Positions 32,313 through 42,390 of a stretch of DNA of 64,000 bases are shown here, one piece after another. The notes under the pieces are model-generated. The model was not told the origin of the DNA. It saw nothing but the letters and a program-made list of their open reading frames with translations, and ran no database searches. The translations under genes and the position numbers were made by a program. The number at the start of each line of letters is the position of its first letter. The stretch's first letter is position 1. The stretch is from Azolla caroliniana (lineage: Eukaryota > Polypodiophyta). The stretch is taken from NCBI GenBank assembly GCA_043228905.1, contig JBHGNT010000018.1:7192001-7256000 (forward strand), written 5' to 3'.

Positions 32313-33966
32313 TTGGCAACGAAGACCAATTCGGCCAAGAAGGGCCTCAAATCGGGTAACGGTGAGTTACGCCGGTCCACCCGCCAGAAGGATCCCGTCA
32401 AGCCGTACGGGTACAATGAGTACATGGCGCATCACTATGCGTACATGACTAAGGTGGCGGAAGTGTGTGAGCCGGAGAGCTACGCAGAAGCGGCCAAGGA
32501 CGCAAATTGGCGTGCCGCTATGGACGAAGAAATGCGGGCACTCGATGCCAACGAGACATGGGACCTGGTTGACCCTCCTCGTCACTGTAAACTGATCGGA
32601 TACAAGTGGGTTTAGTTAATCGGTATAAGGCCCGGTTAGTGACGAAGGGATATGCGCAAACCCATGGAATCGACTACGATGAAACCTTTGCTCCTGTAGC
32701 AAAGATGACGATGGTTCAAGTGGTGCTGGCGGTTGCTGCGGCAAGGAGGTGGCATCTTCATCAGATGGATGTGAAGAATGCATTTCTTCAAGGTGATCTT
32801 GAAGAAGAAGTCTTTATGACTCAGCCTCCCGGTTTTCAATCGGAGATGAACAAGTCAGCGATATGCCGGTTGAAGAAGTCGTTGTATGGCCTAAAGCAAG
32901 CCCCTCGAGCTTGGAATGCGAAGATCACGCACCGGTTGCGGAAGATGGGGTTTGTGGCCTCCAAATTGGACTCTTCATTGTTCATCCGGCAAGGCTCAGC
33001 CGGTCCGGTATGTATACTGTTGTATGTTGATGATCTAGTCATCACCGGACTGGGTGTTCCAGAAATCAATCGCGTCAAGTCCCAATTGTCGGACGCATTT
33101 GAGATAAAGGATCTGGGGAACCTTCATTATTTTCTAGGGATCGAGGTGATCCGAACCCCCGACGGCATATTACTCTCACAACGACATTATGTCTTGAATA
33201 TGTTGTACAAGTTCGGCATGACAGAATGCCGACCTGTATCCACACCCTTGGACTGGAACCAGAAGCTTTGTCCCAACTTGCAACGGTTCTGACAAATTGT
33301 CAGAAGCCTTATTTACTTGACTATCACGCAACCCGACATCAGCTATCCGGTCGGAATGATAAGTCAGTTCATGCAGAAGCCGACCGTGGAGCACCTTCAG
33401 TGTGTGCAACGGATATTGTGGTATGTCAGCGGCACGAAGGACCGGGGACTATTATACCGGCGAGGTAGAACCGAAGAGCTCGTCGGTTACACGGATGCCG
33501 ACTGGGCCGGTGATGCATCAGATCGCTGATCAACCTCCGGTTACATGTTTTCCCTTGGTAGCACAGTTGTTGTGTGGAGTAGCAAAAAGCAGCCAACAGT
33601 TGCTCTGTCGAGCACTGAGGCTGAGTATCGGGGCGCTACCATTGCCACCTGTGAAGCCATTTGGCTTCGGTGGTTGTTGTGAGACTTGCGGATCGAGGTA
33701 CCGACCCCGATCCCGATTTATTGTGATAACATCATCAACATGCAACTCGCCAAGAACCCCGTATTCCATGCTTGCACAAAGCACATAGAAGTGCACTATC
33801 ACTTCGTGCGTGAGCGTTTCCTGAGCGGTGAGGTTGAACTTCGGTATGTTCACACGGATCGGCAAGTTGCTGACATCTTCACCAAACCACTTGGATCGGA
33901 CAAGTTGCAGCACTTCACCGAAATGCGTGGTGTTCAGTATCTCGATGTGCCACACTTGAGTGGGAG
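32313..33966 (+). pseudogene. Copia E reverse transcriptase and RNase H
   Basis: RT: ELRRSTRQKDPVKPYGYNEY, NWRAAMDEEMRALDANETW, a stop and short deletion at 32613, then ARLVTKGYAQTHGIDYDETF, LHQMDVKNAFLQGDLEEEVF, KKSLYGLKQAPRAW, catalytic YVDD (ILLYVDDLVITG) and YFLGIEVIRTPDG. Frames shift near 33290. RNase H: DADWAGDASDR, a CGA-to-TGA stop at 33528, [44 protein letters not shown]. It ends LDVPHLSGR and runs straight into the extension. Confidence 0.85.
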
Positions 33967-34405
33967 AACGGGCAAAGGCAAAGAGACTGCCGATTGCGCC
34001 GGTGAGGGAAGAACAAAAGGCGGCAGAGTCAAGAAGGACAGAGCCAACCGAAGGAAGAAGGCCAAGACCCGGACATGGTCCGATGTGGTGAAGGGCTTGG
34101 AACCAAAAGACGAATCGGGAGCAACCGATTCGGACAAGAGCTGAAACGAATCAGAGATAGTCGATTTGGTTCAAAAGACAGATTCGGAAGAACCGGATCA
34201 ATTCAAGGCCAAGCAGACACAGATGCAGCGGAAGTCGATACCGTTGCAGAGGAATCGACGGATAGATAAGCGCCGGAGTCATAACAGCGAAGGAGCTGAG
34301 AGGGGCCTATTGAGCAGACATACTGACCGAGAAGGTCGAGGCACGCAGAACAAGAGGGGTTGCGGCAAACAGAACCGGACCAGACGAGGAGCGCGAGCAA
34401 GGTGA
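33967..34405 (+). pseudogene. C-terminal extension of Copia E pol, shortened copy
   Basis: Same frame as the RNase H end. It aligns with the extension of element J but lacks about 50 residues that include J's Cys/His cluster. Conserved are KAKTRTWSDVVKGLEPK (about 34054-34107), DSDK, KRRSH(N/S) and GLLSRH(T/A)DREG. A TGA at 34142 replaces Trp of J (TGG to TGA). The frame ends at 34403-34405, about 75 bases before the polypurine tract. See the J entry for what it may be. Confidence 0.7.
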
Positions 34406-34492
34406 AGCGACGCCAGGAGAAGTCGGTTGGAAGAACCGGCTGCCACAGAGACTGACACTAAGATCCAACCTCAAGTTGAGCTTGAGGGGGAG

Positions 34493-34905
34493 TGTTGAGC
34501 GGAAAGCTCAACTGGAGCCAGATTGGCCGAATAAGCCTGAGCCAGCAAGCGAGACAGATCGGTAAGCTGTGAGCAACCGAGCCGGCAAGCAACACAACCG
34601 GTGAGCTTGGGAGCCGGTTAGCCGGATCCAATCAGTAACCAGAAACCTAGTATTAGTGTAGACTACTAGGCAATTATAGTCTCGTAGTAAGTCTTAAATG
34701 CTCGTGTGAGCATTGAAGTACGCAGTACTTCTGTCAGTCCCACGAGGACTTGTATAAATAGTGCTACTGAGCACAGTTGTAATGACAGAGTGATTATATT
34801 GTTTTGAATATACCTTTTACGTACTGCTCTCTCTGTCTCTCCCGTGTACTCTGTGTATTCCCTACTTTCTCTATTTTCTAATGCTTTCGCAAGTAATCGT
34901 TTACA
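34493..34905 (+). repeat. 3' LTR of element E
   Basis: 413 bp, preceded by a clear polypurine tract. It differs from the 5' LTR by scattered substitutions and an extra stretch of about 18 bases (GGTTAGCCGGATCCAATC region). Confidence 0.9.
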
Positions 34906-34910
34906 TTGTT

Positions 34911-35343
34911 CCGATTCCGGTTCTGACTCTCTCCGCGTTATTTCTTCTGGAACCATTGCCCGTGCATTCTTAGCACATCATGCCGGTCTTCGCTCCACAC
35001 ACTGCGACTTTCTCCGCAGTCTCCTTGTGGGCTTCTCTTTCTGGTCGTGCTGGCACCGGTTCCCTCTGCGTTGTTGTTTGTCCAGCCGTGCATCTTGCAC
35101 CACGCTTTTGAGAACACACACATTGTCGCTAACCGCTTTCGGAAACACGCACATGGACACTAATCGCAAGCTCGCACAAACATTGTTTCCATGCATGCAT
35201 TCCTCCATAGACTTCCTCCAACATCTTCACCGTCATTTTCGCGTTTCGCCATTTCTTGCACTTAGTCGCTATGGCTTGCACATCCGTGTATCATTCTTCG
35301 ACTCCATCTCCAAAGGGGGGTCGCCTTAGTGGTCGCCAAAAGG
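34911..35343 (+). other. Element D internal region, right part
   Basis: It continues D after the E insertion (CCGATTCCGGTTCTGACTC...) and matches C at about 17115-17545. It ends in CAAAGGGGGGTCGCC, then CGCCAAAAGG next to the LTR. Confidence 0.65.
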
Positions 35344-35573
35344 TGTTGTAGGTTTTAGGGTTAGGGTTAATGGTAATGATGATTATCGATGACGAAGATA
35401 GACATGGTGTACTAATGAAGATGATGGAGAGTATGATGGTGAGAGAGATCATGAAGATGTTGACAAGCATTGAGAAGCATTGCAGGGTGGGGGGTGGTGC
35501 CTAGAATGGCTCCACCCCCCTCCCAAGGGGGTTCAATGTTAAGGGGGTGGAGAGAGAGAGAGAGAGATGTCAA

Positions 35574-35637
<64 letters not shown>

Positions 35638-35907
35638 TGGTTATATATTTCATTCATTCCACATAAGGGGTTAAATAGTACAAGAGGGGGTAGATACATA
35701 GGGGTGTAAGCCCCCTCGAGCATTCATACTGGACACTCACTCACACCTCCTCGTATCCCATCCACATGCACACACGTGTGCATGTGTTCACATACGTATA
35801 GACTCACAATTACATTTATGTCCCCTACACATGCACAATAACATCATGATAACATTCGACCCTCGCTCATCACACTTGACTCTCCGTACATCTCATACGG
35901 GGTAACA
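35344..35907 (+). repeat. 3' LTR of element D
   Basis: 564 bp, with a (GA)n tract of about 60 bases (35577-35634). The terminal hairpin has one change (CTCATACGG). Confidence 0.88.
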
Positions 35908-35912
35908 ACAGG

Positions 35913-36328
35913 GGGGCGAACCATGCCAAAGCTGTGCCACTAAGTAGAATGCCTACTAGTCACACTTGTGATGCATCGGTGGGATATCAAGAAGGATGCA
36001 TTTGAATGAATAATCATACTTGATTAAGGAATCCTCTAAATTGCGATCGCATTCCATCGAATTTCATGGGAAGGCCGATCTTGGGTTCTTTATGAATCCC
36101 TTGCGTACTAGGTCCTTGTTGTTGCATCGCTACTAAGGTTGCTTCGAGTTGTTGCACACGTACCACTAGTTCCCCATGTTGTTGTTGCGTTTGCTGCTTT
36201 TCTAAGGAGATTTGTTGAAGATCCCCCAACAACAGTTGATTTTCTTGTTCAAAAGCAAGGAATTTCTCTTTCAAGCATTGCAGCTCTGAGAAAACGGATT
36301 GATATTCTTGAGCGCTAACAATGACCAT
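35913..36328 (-). pseudogene. Element F gag, N-terminal half
   Basis: Minus strand from ATG at 36328, only 89 bases below the 5' LTR. The first 70 residues form a Gln/Glu/Leu heptad-like coiled coil (LKEKFLAFEQENQLLL, LEKQQTQQQHGELVVRVQQ), then PKIGLPMKFDG, the usual start of a Gypsy capsid. A stop near 36014 and a shift precede LLSGTALAWF, where element D interrupts. A coiled-coil N-terminus is common in Tf1/sushi-type and plant Gypsy gag. Confidence 0.78.
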
Positions 36329-36403
36329 AGTATGAGAGAAAAGAGGAATAAGAGATTAGTATGAAGGGAGGGAGAAGTAAGAAGATAAAGGGGAAGGAGA
36401 GAG

Positions 36404-36417
36404 AAATCGGTTCAAAC
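36404..36417 (-). other. Putative self-priming site of element F
   Basis: The 14 bases directly downstream of the 5' LTR on the minus strand read GTTTGAACCGATTT. Twelve of them (TTGAACCGATTT) are complementary to AAATCGGTTCAA, which lies inside F's own LTR at 36640 down to 36629, 33 bases after a TATA box, exactly where the transcript should start. No TGG-starting tRNA site is present. This is the arrangement known for Tf1. Confidence 0.7.
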
Positions 36418-36857
36418 TGTCAGGAGTAGTACTAAGATAGAGAAGTATTGTTAGGAACAGTACTAAAACAGAGAAGGAATTAGTACTAAAAGATGAGGAT
36501 TAGTACTAAGGGAGGTGTAGAACTCTCGAGAGAAGGAGAGTGAGAGAGAGAGAGAGAATGAGGATAACAAAAGATATATATTATGTTAAGGGAATATACA
36601 ATAGTAGCTCGGAGGCTTAAGACTGGCGTTGAACCGATTTGGTTCGAAATAATGCCTTGTGCCTCCTTTTATAGTGTTTTCAGGAGTAATCCTGAAGTTT
36701 CTAGAATGTTCTAGAGAAATCTAGAATATACATCAATTTTCTATAGTAAAACCTAAAAGAAAATAATAACCTTCGTATTACAACATATAGTCTAATGGTC
36801 AAGAGATTGACCCATGTAACATAACGTCATGGGTTCGAGTCTTGCTATATCATGACA
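36418..36857 (-). repeat. 5' LTR of element F
   Basis: 440 bp, TGTCATGATATAGC...TCCTGACA in sense orientation. Sense-strand TATAAAAG (36673 down to 36666) precedes the predicted start AAATCGG at 36640. The first 70 bases on the sense strand hold an antisense tRNA-like module (36785-36852). There is a GA microsatellite at about 36538-36555. Confidence 0.85.
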
Positions 36858-36862
36858 CTTCA

Positions 36863-36958
36863 AAGCTTTCCGACTCCCCCTCGTCGGTGAGCCATCTGGA
36901 AATCTCTAGGGGGGCCTTTCTCTCCCTAAGGGGATATCTTCGTCGTTGGTCTTCAGCC
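36863..36958 (-). pseudogene. Copia B linker between integrase and reverse transcriptase
   Basis: A short piece of B between insertions F and I. On the minus strand it reads RRRYPLRERKAPLEI and LTDEGESESF, aligned to the linker of Copia I (RRRYPLRERRGPRRF, LTDEGEPESF). Confidence 0.8.
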
Positions 36959-36963
36959 ATCAG

Positions 36964-37738
36964 TGTTAGGAAACAGGTCCCTCCGGATGAGGAAGACCCG
37001 GTGAGAAGTGCTCACCGGATGAAGGGACATATTCGTAAATATGTTTCCTGAGAGGCCATCGGGGCTATATTTGTAAATAGCCAAAAAGTCATATTAGTAT
37101 AAATATGACTTAGGGCAAACTTAGTATAACAGGTCTGTTGTCATTCTTGTTGGCGAAAGATTAGAGCGCGTAACAGTGTACAGAGAGAGAGAAGAAGAGG
37201 TCGTTGCCTTTGTTGTAACCGCCGCCTGTGGCGAAGATAGCAAGCTCGAGGTCGTTGCCTCGGTGCTCTACTATTGTACATTCTGATATAGTGATAGTTT
37301 GTAGTCTGTGGGCTGCCGTGGGTTTTTTCCTAGTTTGGGTTTTCCACGTTAACACCTTGTGTACTCTTCTCTCCATTGTGTTGTGCTTTCATTCCCCGTT
37401 TTCTGTGTTTTATTCTAGGCAGATTAGTGTACGTAATAGTGTACAGAGAGAGAGAGAGAGAGAGAAGAAGAGGTCGTTGCCTCTGTTGTAACCGTCGCCT
37501 GTGGCGAAGATAGCAAGCTCGAGGTCGTTGCCTCGGTGCTCTACTATTTTACATTCTGATATAGTGATAGTTTGCAGTCTGTGGCGCCGTGGTTTTTTTC
37601 CCTAGTTTGGGTTTTCCATGTTAACACCCTGTGTACTCTTCTCTCCATTGTGTTGTGCTTTCATTCCCTGTTTTCTGTGTTTTATTCTAGGCTCGGTTGT
37701 GGCCGAGCGTTGTTCATCCGGAGCGTGTGTTCCTGTCA
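36964..37738 (+). repeat. 5' LTR of element I with internal tandem duplication
   Basis: 775 bp. The segments 37158-37420 and 37421-37692 are tandem copies (each starting AGATTAG and ending TATTCTAGGC, with (GA)n inside). The 3' LTR has one copy. The 5' LTR also lacks about 34 bases near its start that the 3' LTR has. Confidence 0.9.
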
Positions 37739-37768
37739 AAGTGGTATCAGAGCGAAACGACACAGAAA

Positions 37769-38627
37769 ATGGACGAATCGTTGGGAGGTATGTTCAAGCT
37801 CACCGGCTCCAACTATTCCGTGTGGAAGTCGAAGATGAGGGACATGCTCGTGGTTAAAGATCTTTGGTTGCCGGTTCAGTTCGGGGACAAGAGACCAGAC
37901 AAAATCGACGCCACGATATGGGAGGTGATGCACATGAAGACAATGGCCTACATACGGTGTTTCATCGACATGAGCCTATACAACAACTTTAATGAAGAGA
38001 GCAAGGCTCATGAGCTCTGGGAGAAGATCGACATCATGTTTCAGAACAAAAATGCTGTCAATCAGGTTTCGGTATTTCAGAAGCTAGTAAGACTCCGGTA
38101 CCAAGATGGCTCCAACATGGCGGAGCACATGAATGCCTTCCAGGGGCTGATCCACCAGGCAACATCATTGGAAGTACTTGCCGATGAGGTACTAGCACTA
38201 CTCCTGCTCGGTTCCCTCCGAGATAGTTGGGAGACGTTAGTTGTCACCTTGGGCAACGCCGGGCCGGAAGGGAAACGGTTATCCCTAGCAAGAGTGAAGT
38301 CGAGCTTGCTAGATGAGGAAGCGCGTCAGAAAGATAAGGATACGAGCTCCGACACCAAAGCGCTCCTTACCGAATCGGAACTCTGAAGACAAAGGAACCG
38401 TAGTCCCCAGAACCGTGAGAAGTCGGGGACACGGTCAAAGTCAAGGGGGAGGTCTACCTGCTTCTATTGCGGCAAGCCGGGACACTTCCAGAAGAACTGT
38501 CGGCACTTCCGAAAAGACAAGGAAACCGACGGTACCGATTCGAAGCGGACACCCGACCGGAACGGTAAAAAGACCGGAGGGGGCCGGACCGTAAGGGAAC
38601 GACGGCAATCGCGGCAAGTGAAGAAGA
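37769..38627 (+). pseudogene. Copia I gag with CCHC zinc knuckle
   Basis: From ATG 37769: MDESLGGMFKLTGSNYSVWK (typical gag start), MAYIRCFIDMSLYNNF, HELWEKIDIMF, VRLRYQDGSNMAEHMNAFQG, LLGSLRDSWETLVVTL, LARVKSSLLDEEARQKD. A TGA at 38384-38386 interrupts; in the same frame follow SPQNREKSGTRSKSRGR and the intact knuckle CFYCGKPGHFQKNC (38459-38500). The frame ends at 38630, and pol continues in another register. Gag coats the RNA and forms the particle. Copia B gag (54824-55350) is a close relative. Confidence 0.88.
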
Positions 38628-40467
38628 GTTGATGCTCATCACCGAGGAGAGTGAGCTAAACCTTGCCGACGACGAGATGACCTGGGTGGTCGACTCCGGA
38701 GCGTTGTTCCACCTTACCCCGGACCGGAAATGCTTCTCATCCTACTCAGCCGATGATCACGGCTGTGTCCGGATGGGGAATGAAGGTACATGCCGAATTG
38801 TTGGCATAGGAGACCTGTGGTTGACAACACCAACCGGATGCAAGATGCTGCTGAAGGATGTCCGACATGTTCCGAAGGTTCGTCTGAACCTGATATCAGC
38901 CGGTCGGCTAGATGATGAAGGCTACACGGGTAGTATCTGGAACGGTGTTATGAAGTTCAGCAAAGGGAACCTGATTGTGGCTCGGGCCCGGAAGGTAAAC
39001 ACGCTGTACCTGATGAATTCCCGGTTATGCCCGGAGGAAGTGAACGTGGCATCCGACACTGCCAGTGAGCTGTGGCACAAAAGGCTATGTCACATGAGCG
39101 AGAAGGGGATGAAGAGGCTTGCAGACGACAACCTCATTCTAGTGAAGAACGTGCACTTGGAGAAGTGCACTGATTGTTTGGCCGGTAAGCAAAACCGGAC
39201 CTCCTTCCGAACAAGGCCACTGATGAGACGTAATGCACCACTGGAGTTGGTGCATACTGATGTGTGTCATGTGGACACGAAGTCACATGCAGGATCGCAG
39301 TACTTCGTGACGTTCATAGATGACCATAGCCGGAAGTTGTGGGCCACACCGTTGAAGATGAAGGATCAGTTGTTATCCGTCTTCAAAGAGCTTCAGGCGA
39401 GAGTGGAAAGAGAAACCGGCCGGAAGCTGAAGGCGGTTCGAGCAGATAACAGAGGTGAATACCGGGGGCAGTTCGAGGAGTAATGTTGCTCGAAGGGAAT
39501 CCGGCTCGAATTTACCGTGCCGAAGACGCTGGAACTGAACAGGCTGGCTGAGAGGATGAACCAAACCATATTGGAGAGGGTCCGGAGTATGCTGGCGCAT
39601 GAAAAACTACCCAAGAAGTTTTGGGCTGAGGCACTGTCGACGACGACATATGTGATAAACATATCACCCTTAGTACCCTTGGACGGAGACACGCTACAGA
39701 GAGTCTGGACCGGTAAGGAAGTGTCCTACCGGCATCTGAAGGTATTCGGGTGTCTTGCGTATGTGCATGTAGCTAAGGACCGGAGAGGAAAACTAGATCC
39801 GAAGACCCGGCCATGCATATTCCTCAGTTACGGCGACGATGAGTTCGGCTATCGAGTGTGGGACTTGGTCGACAAGATGGTATTCCGGAGTCGAGATATT
39901 ATCTTCATGGAGGACAAGACGCTCGCTGACTGGGAGTCGGAGAAGAAGATAATGAACTCCGAGTCGACCGATAAGGATCGATTCTACGATGAGCAGACCC
40001 AACCGGCAAGAGACCGGTTAGCACGCGAGGAACCCGCCGGTTACGGTGAGGATATTGAACCGACAGAAGAAGAAGTAGAGGAAGCTGAAACCAGAACCGG
40101 CCAAGACCCCGAATCGGATTCAGATGAAGAGCAAATGGAGGAGCCGGTTATCGAAGCCCAAAGACGGAGATATCCTCTCAGAGAGAGAAGGGGCCCTCGG
40201 AGATTTCCAGATGCAGAGCATGTGCTGCTAACCGATGAGGGGGAGCCAGAAAGCTTCGAAGAAGCGAAGGATGACACCCAAAGCCGCAAATGGTTAAGTG
40301 CCATGCAGGATGAGATGGATTCCCTGCATGAGAACCATACATACGAATTGGTGGAGTTGCAGAAAGGAAAGCGGGCACTCCGAAATAAGTGGGTGTACAA
40401 GTTGAAACCGGGAGATGTCGGCAACCCCCTGAGATACAAAGCCAAGATCGTGGTGAAGGGGTTCTAG
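38599..40467 (+). pseudogene. Copia I protease and integrase
   Basis: Protease: WVVDSGALFHLTPDRKCF with DSG (about 38680-38730). GAG-pre-integrase: LWHKRLCHMSEKGMKRL and CTDCLAGKQNR. Integrase: Asp in LELVHTDVCHVD, Asp in KAVRADNRGEYRG, then TAA at 39481 where Tyr is usual, and Glu in LNRLAERMNQTILERVRSML. The C-terminal part has LKVFGCLAYVHV and KTRPCIFLSYGDDEFGYRVW. A long acidic linker (EPTEEEVEEAETR, DSDEEQMEEP) and RYPLRERRGPRRF lead to RT. The frame closes with TAG at 40465 (CAG to TAG). Confidence 0.87.
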
Positions 40468-41697
40468 CAGAAGAAGGGCGTGGACTTCGACGAGATATTT
40501 GCCCCGGTAGTAAAGATGACCTCCATCCGGACGGTGCTGAGTATAGCGGCAAGCATGGACCTCGAGGTAGAGCAGCTAGACATGAAGACGACATTCCTTC
40601 ACGGTGACCTCGAAGAGGAGATCTACATGCAGCAACCGGAAGGATTCGTGGAGAAAGGGAAGGAGCAACTGGTTTGCCGGTTGAAGAAGAGCCTGTACGG
40701 ACTGAAGTAGGCTCCCCGACAATGGTACCGGAAGTTCGACTCCTTCATGACCGATCAAGGGTACCACAAGACGCAGGCCGATCACTGCGTGTTTGTGAAG
40801 AAGTTCGAAGGAGGTGACTTCCTGATACTCCTTCTGTATGTGGACGACATGTTGATCGTCGGACGGGACCAAGCAAAAATACGGATGCTGAAGAAGGCTC
40901 TCAACCGGACCTTCTCAACGAAAGATTTGGGTCCGGCAAGACAGATGCTGGGGATGCATATCATTCGGAACCGACCAACAAAGCAATTGTGGCTGTCATA
41001 GGAGAAGTACGTGATAAAGGTGCTTCAGCGGTTCAACATGTTAGGAGCGAAACCGGTCGGATCGACGCTCCCGACAAACTGCAGATTGTTCGGTAAGCAA
41101 AGCCCGAAGATGAAAGCAGAGAAGGATGATATGATGAAGGTTGCATATGCCTCTGCCGTCGGGAGCTTAATGTACGCAATGGTGTGTACCCGACCGGATA
41201 TAGGATACGCAGTCGGAGTGGTGAGCCGGTTTATGAGCAATCCCGGCAAGGAGCACTGGAACGCGGTCAAATGGATACTCCGATACTTGAAGGGCACTGC
41301 GAACATGTGTCTCTGATTCGGCTCCGGTAAACCTCAACTTGATGGTTTTACCGATTTGGACATGTCGGCTGATGTGGATACCGGCCGGTCTACATCCGGG
41401 TATGTAATGACATATGCAGGGGGAGCTGTTTCGTGGTAGTCGAGGCTGCAGAAGACGGTTGCGTTGTCAACCACAAAAGCGGAGTACATGGCGGCTGTGG
41501 AAGCCGGCAAGGAAATATTATGGATGAAGGACTTCATCGGAGAGCTCGGTATCCGGCAAGATGAATACCGGCTCTATTGTGACAGTCAAAGTGCCATCCA
41601 CCTTGCTAAGAACGCAGCGTACCACTCCAGGATGAAGCACAACCAGCGTAGGTATCACTGGATCCGAAAGCGAGTAGTAGATCGAGAGTCGTGCTAA
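40468..41697 (+). pseudogene. Copia I reverse transcriptase and RNase H
   Basis: All in the protease-integrase frame: KKGVDFDEIFAPVVKMTS, TFLHGDLEEEIYMQQPEGF, SLYGLK then TAG (40708) and APRQWYRKFD, catalytic YVDD (LLYVDDMLIVGRD), LGMHIIRN, TAG (40999), GSLMYAMVCTRPDIGYAVGV, TGA (41314), RSTSGYVMTYAGGAVSW then TAG (41437), TKAEYMAAVEAGKEILWMKD, YCDSQSAIHLAKN. It ends RKRVVDRESC. Four of the five internal stops at 40465 and beyond are CAG to TAG and the other is CGA or TGG to TGA, so the underlying protein is otherwise intact. Confidence 0.88.
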
Positions 41698-41823
41698 CGA
41701 AGATCCACACGGCCGAGAATGGGTCAGATATGCTGACCAAAGTACTGGTACCCGACAAGCTGGATGCATGTCGGAAGCGGACCGGACTAGTAAGTAATCC
41801 CATGTCGGAGTGAAGGGGGAGTT

Positions 41824-42076
41824 TGTTAGGAAACAGGTCCCTCCGGATGGGAAGTGAGAACCGGATGAGGAGTACCCGGCTACGGAAGACCCGGTGAGAA
41901 GTGCTCACCGGATGAAGGGACATATTCGTAAATATGGTTCCTGAGAGGCCATCGGGGCTATATTTGTAAATAGCTGAAAATTCATATTAGTATAAATATG
42001 ACTTAGGGCAAACTTAGTATAACAGGTCTGTTGTCATTCTTGTTGGCGAAAAAGATTAGTGTGCGTAACAGTGTAC

Positions 42077-42118
<42 letters not shown>

Positions 42119-42390
42119 AGAGGTCGTTGCCTCTGTTGTAACCGCCGCCTGTGGCGAAGATAGCAAGCTCGAGGTCGTTGCTTCGGTGCTCTACTATTGT
42201 ACATTCTGATATAATGATAGTTTGCAGTCTGTGGGCTGCTGTGGTTTTTTTCCCTAGTTTGGGTTTTCCACGTTAACACCTTGTGTACTCTTCTCTCCAT
42301 TGTGTTGTGCTTTCATTCCCCGTTTTCTGTGTTTTATTCTAGGCTCGGTTGTGGTCGAGCATTGTTCATCCGGAGCGTGTGTTCCTGTCA
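41824..42390 (+). repeat. 3' LTR of element I
   Basis: 567 bp, single copy of the region duplicated in the 5' LTR, (GA)n at about 42078-42116. Confidence 0.9.

Larger units (their letters stand above)
29225..34905 (+). mobile_element. Element E: Copia retrotransposon with a C-terminal pol extension
   Basis: LTRs 29225-29619 and 34493-34905 (TGTTGAGCGG...TTTACA). The perfect TSD TTGTT is at 29220-29224 and 34906-34910. The primer site TGGTACCAGAGC (29620-29631) is one base off the initiator-Met site. The polypurine tract TTGAGGGGGAG is at 34482-34492. All Copia domains can be traced, with many stops, most explained by C-to-T change. Element J (61976 to the end) is a better-preserved copy of the same family on the other strand. 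E lies in D, the fifth level of the nest. Confidence 0.92.
26865..35907 (+). mobile_element. Element D: second copy of the C family, inserted in F gag and carrying Copia E
   Basis: LTRs 26865-27396 and 35344-35907. The TSD is ACATG/ACAGG (26860-26864, 35908-35912; one mismatch). Removing D restores F's gag frame (WFAPL then LEKSSP). The interior (27397-29224 plus 34911-35343) is alignable to that of C over most of its length. Copia E sits between 29225 and 34905. The LTRs differ mainly in (GA)n length and scattered substitutions, so D is older than C. Confidence 0.88.
22213..36857 (-). mobile_element. Element F: chromovirus (Gypsy with chromodomain), apparently self-priming
   Basis: 5' LTR 36418-36857 and 3' LTR 22213 to about 22660 (minus orientation). 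The TSD is CTTCG/CTTCA (22208-22212, 36858-36862; one mismatch), and its removal restores Copia B's frame (SESFE then EVKKH). Gene order on the minus strand is gag with CCHC knuckle, protease, RT, RNase H, integrase, chromodomain. Element D splits gag. The integrase C-terminal style (TPFYVYTGCHPRW, AEDRLERLRKIQ) and the chromodomain recall the Tf1/sushi and Tcn1-like branch more than the common plant clades. No initiator-Met primer site exists; the leader instead pairs with the transcript's own 5' end. Confidence 0.85.
36964..42390 (+). mobile_element. Element I: Copia retrotransposon inserted in B
   Basis: LTRs 36964-37738 and 41824-42390 (TGTTAGGAAACAGG...TTCCTGTCA). The TSD is ATCAG/ATCGG (36959-36963, 42391-42395; one mismatch), and removing I rejoins Copia B's linker. 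The primer site TGGTATCAGAGC (37742-37753) pairs with initiator-Met tRNA. The polypurine tract TGAAGGGGGAGTT is at 41811-41823. The coding region is one long gag-pol interrupted by six or so stops and one frameshift. The 5' LTR is 208 bp longer than the 3' LTR because of a tandem duplication. Confidence 0.92.
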
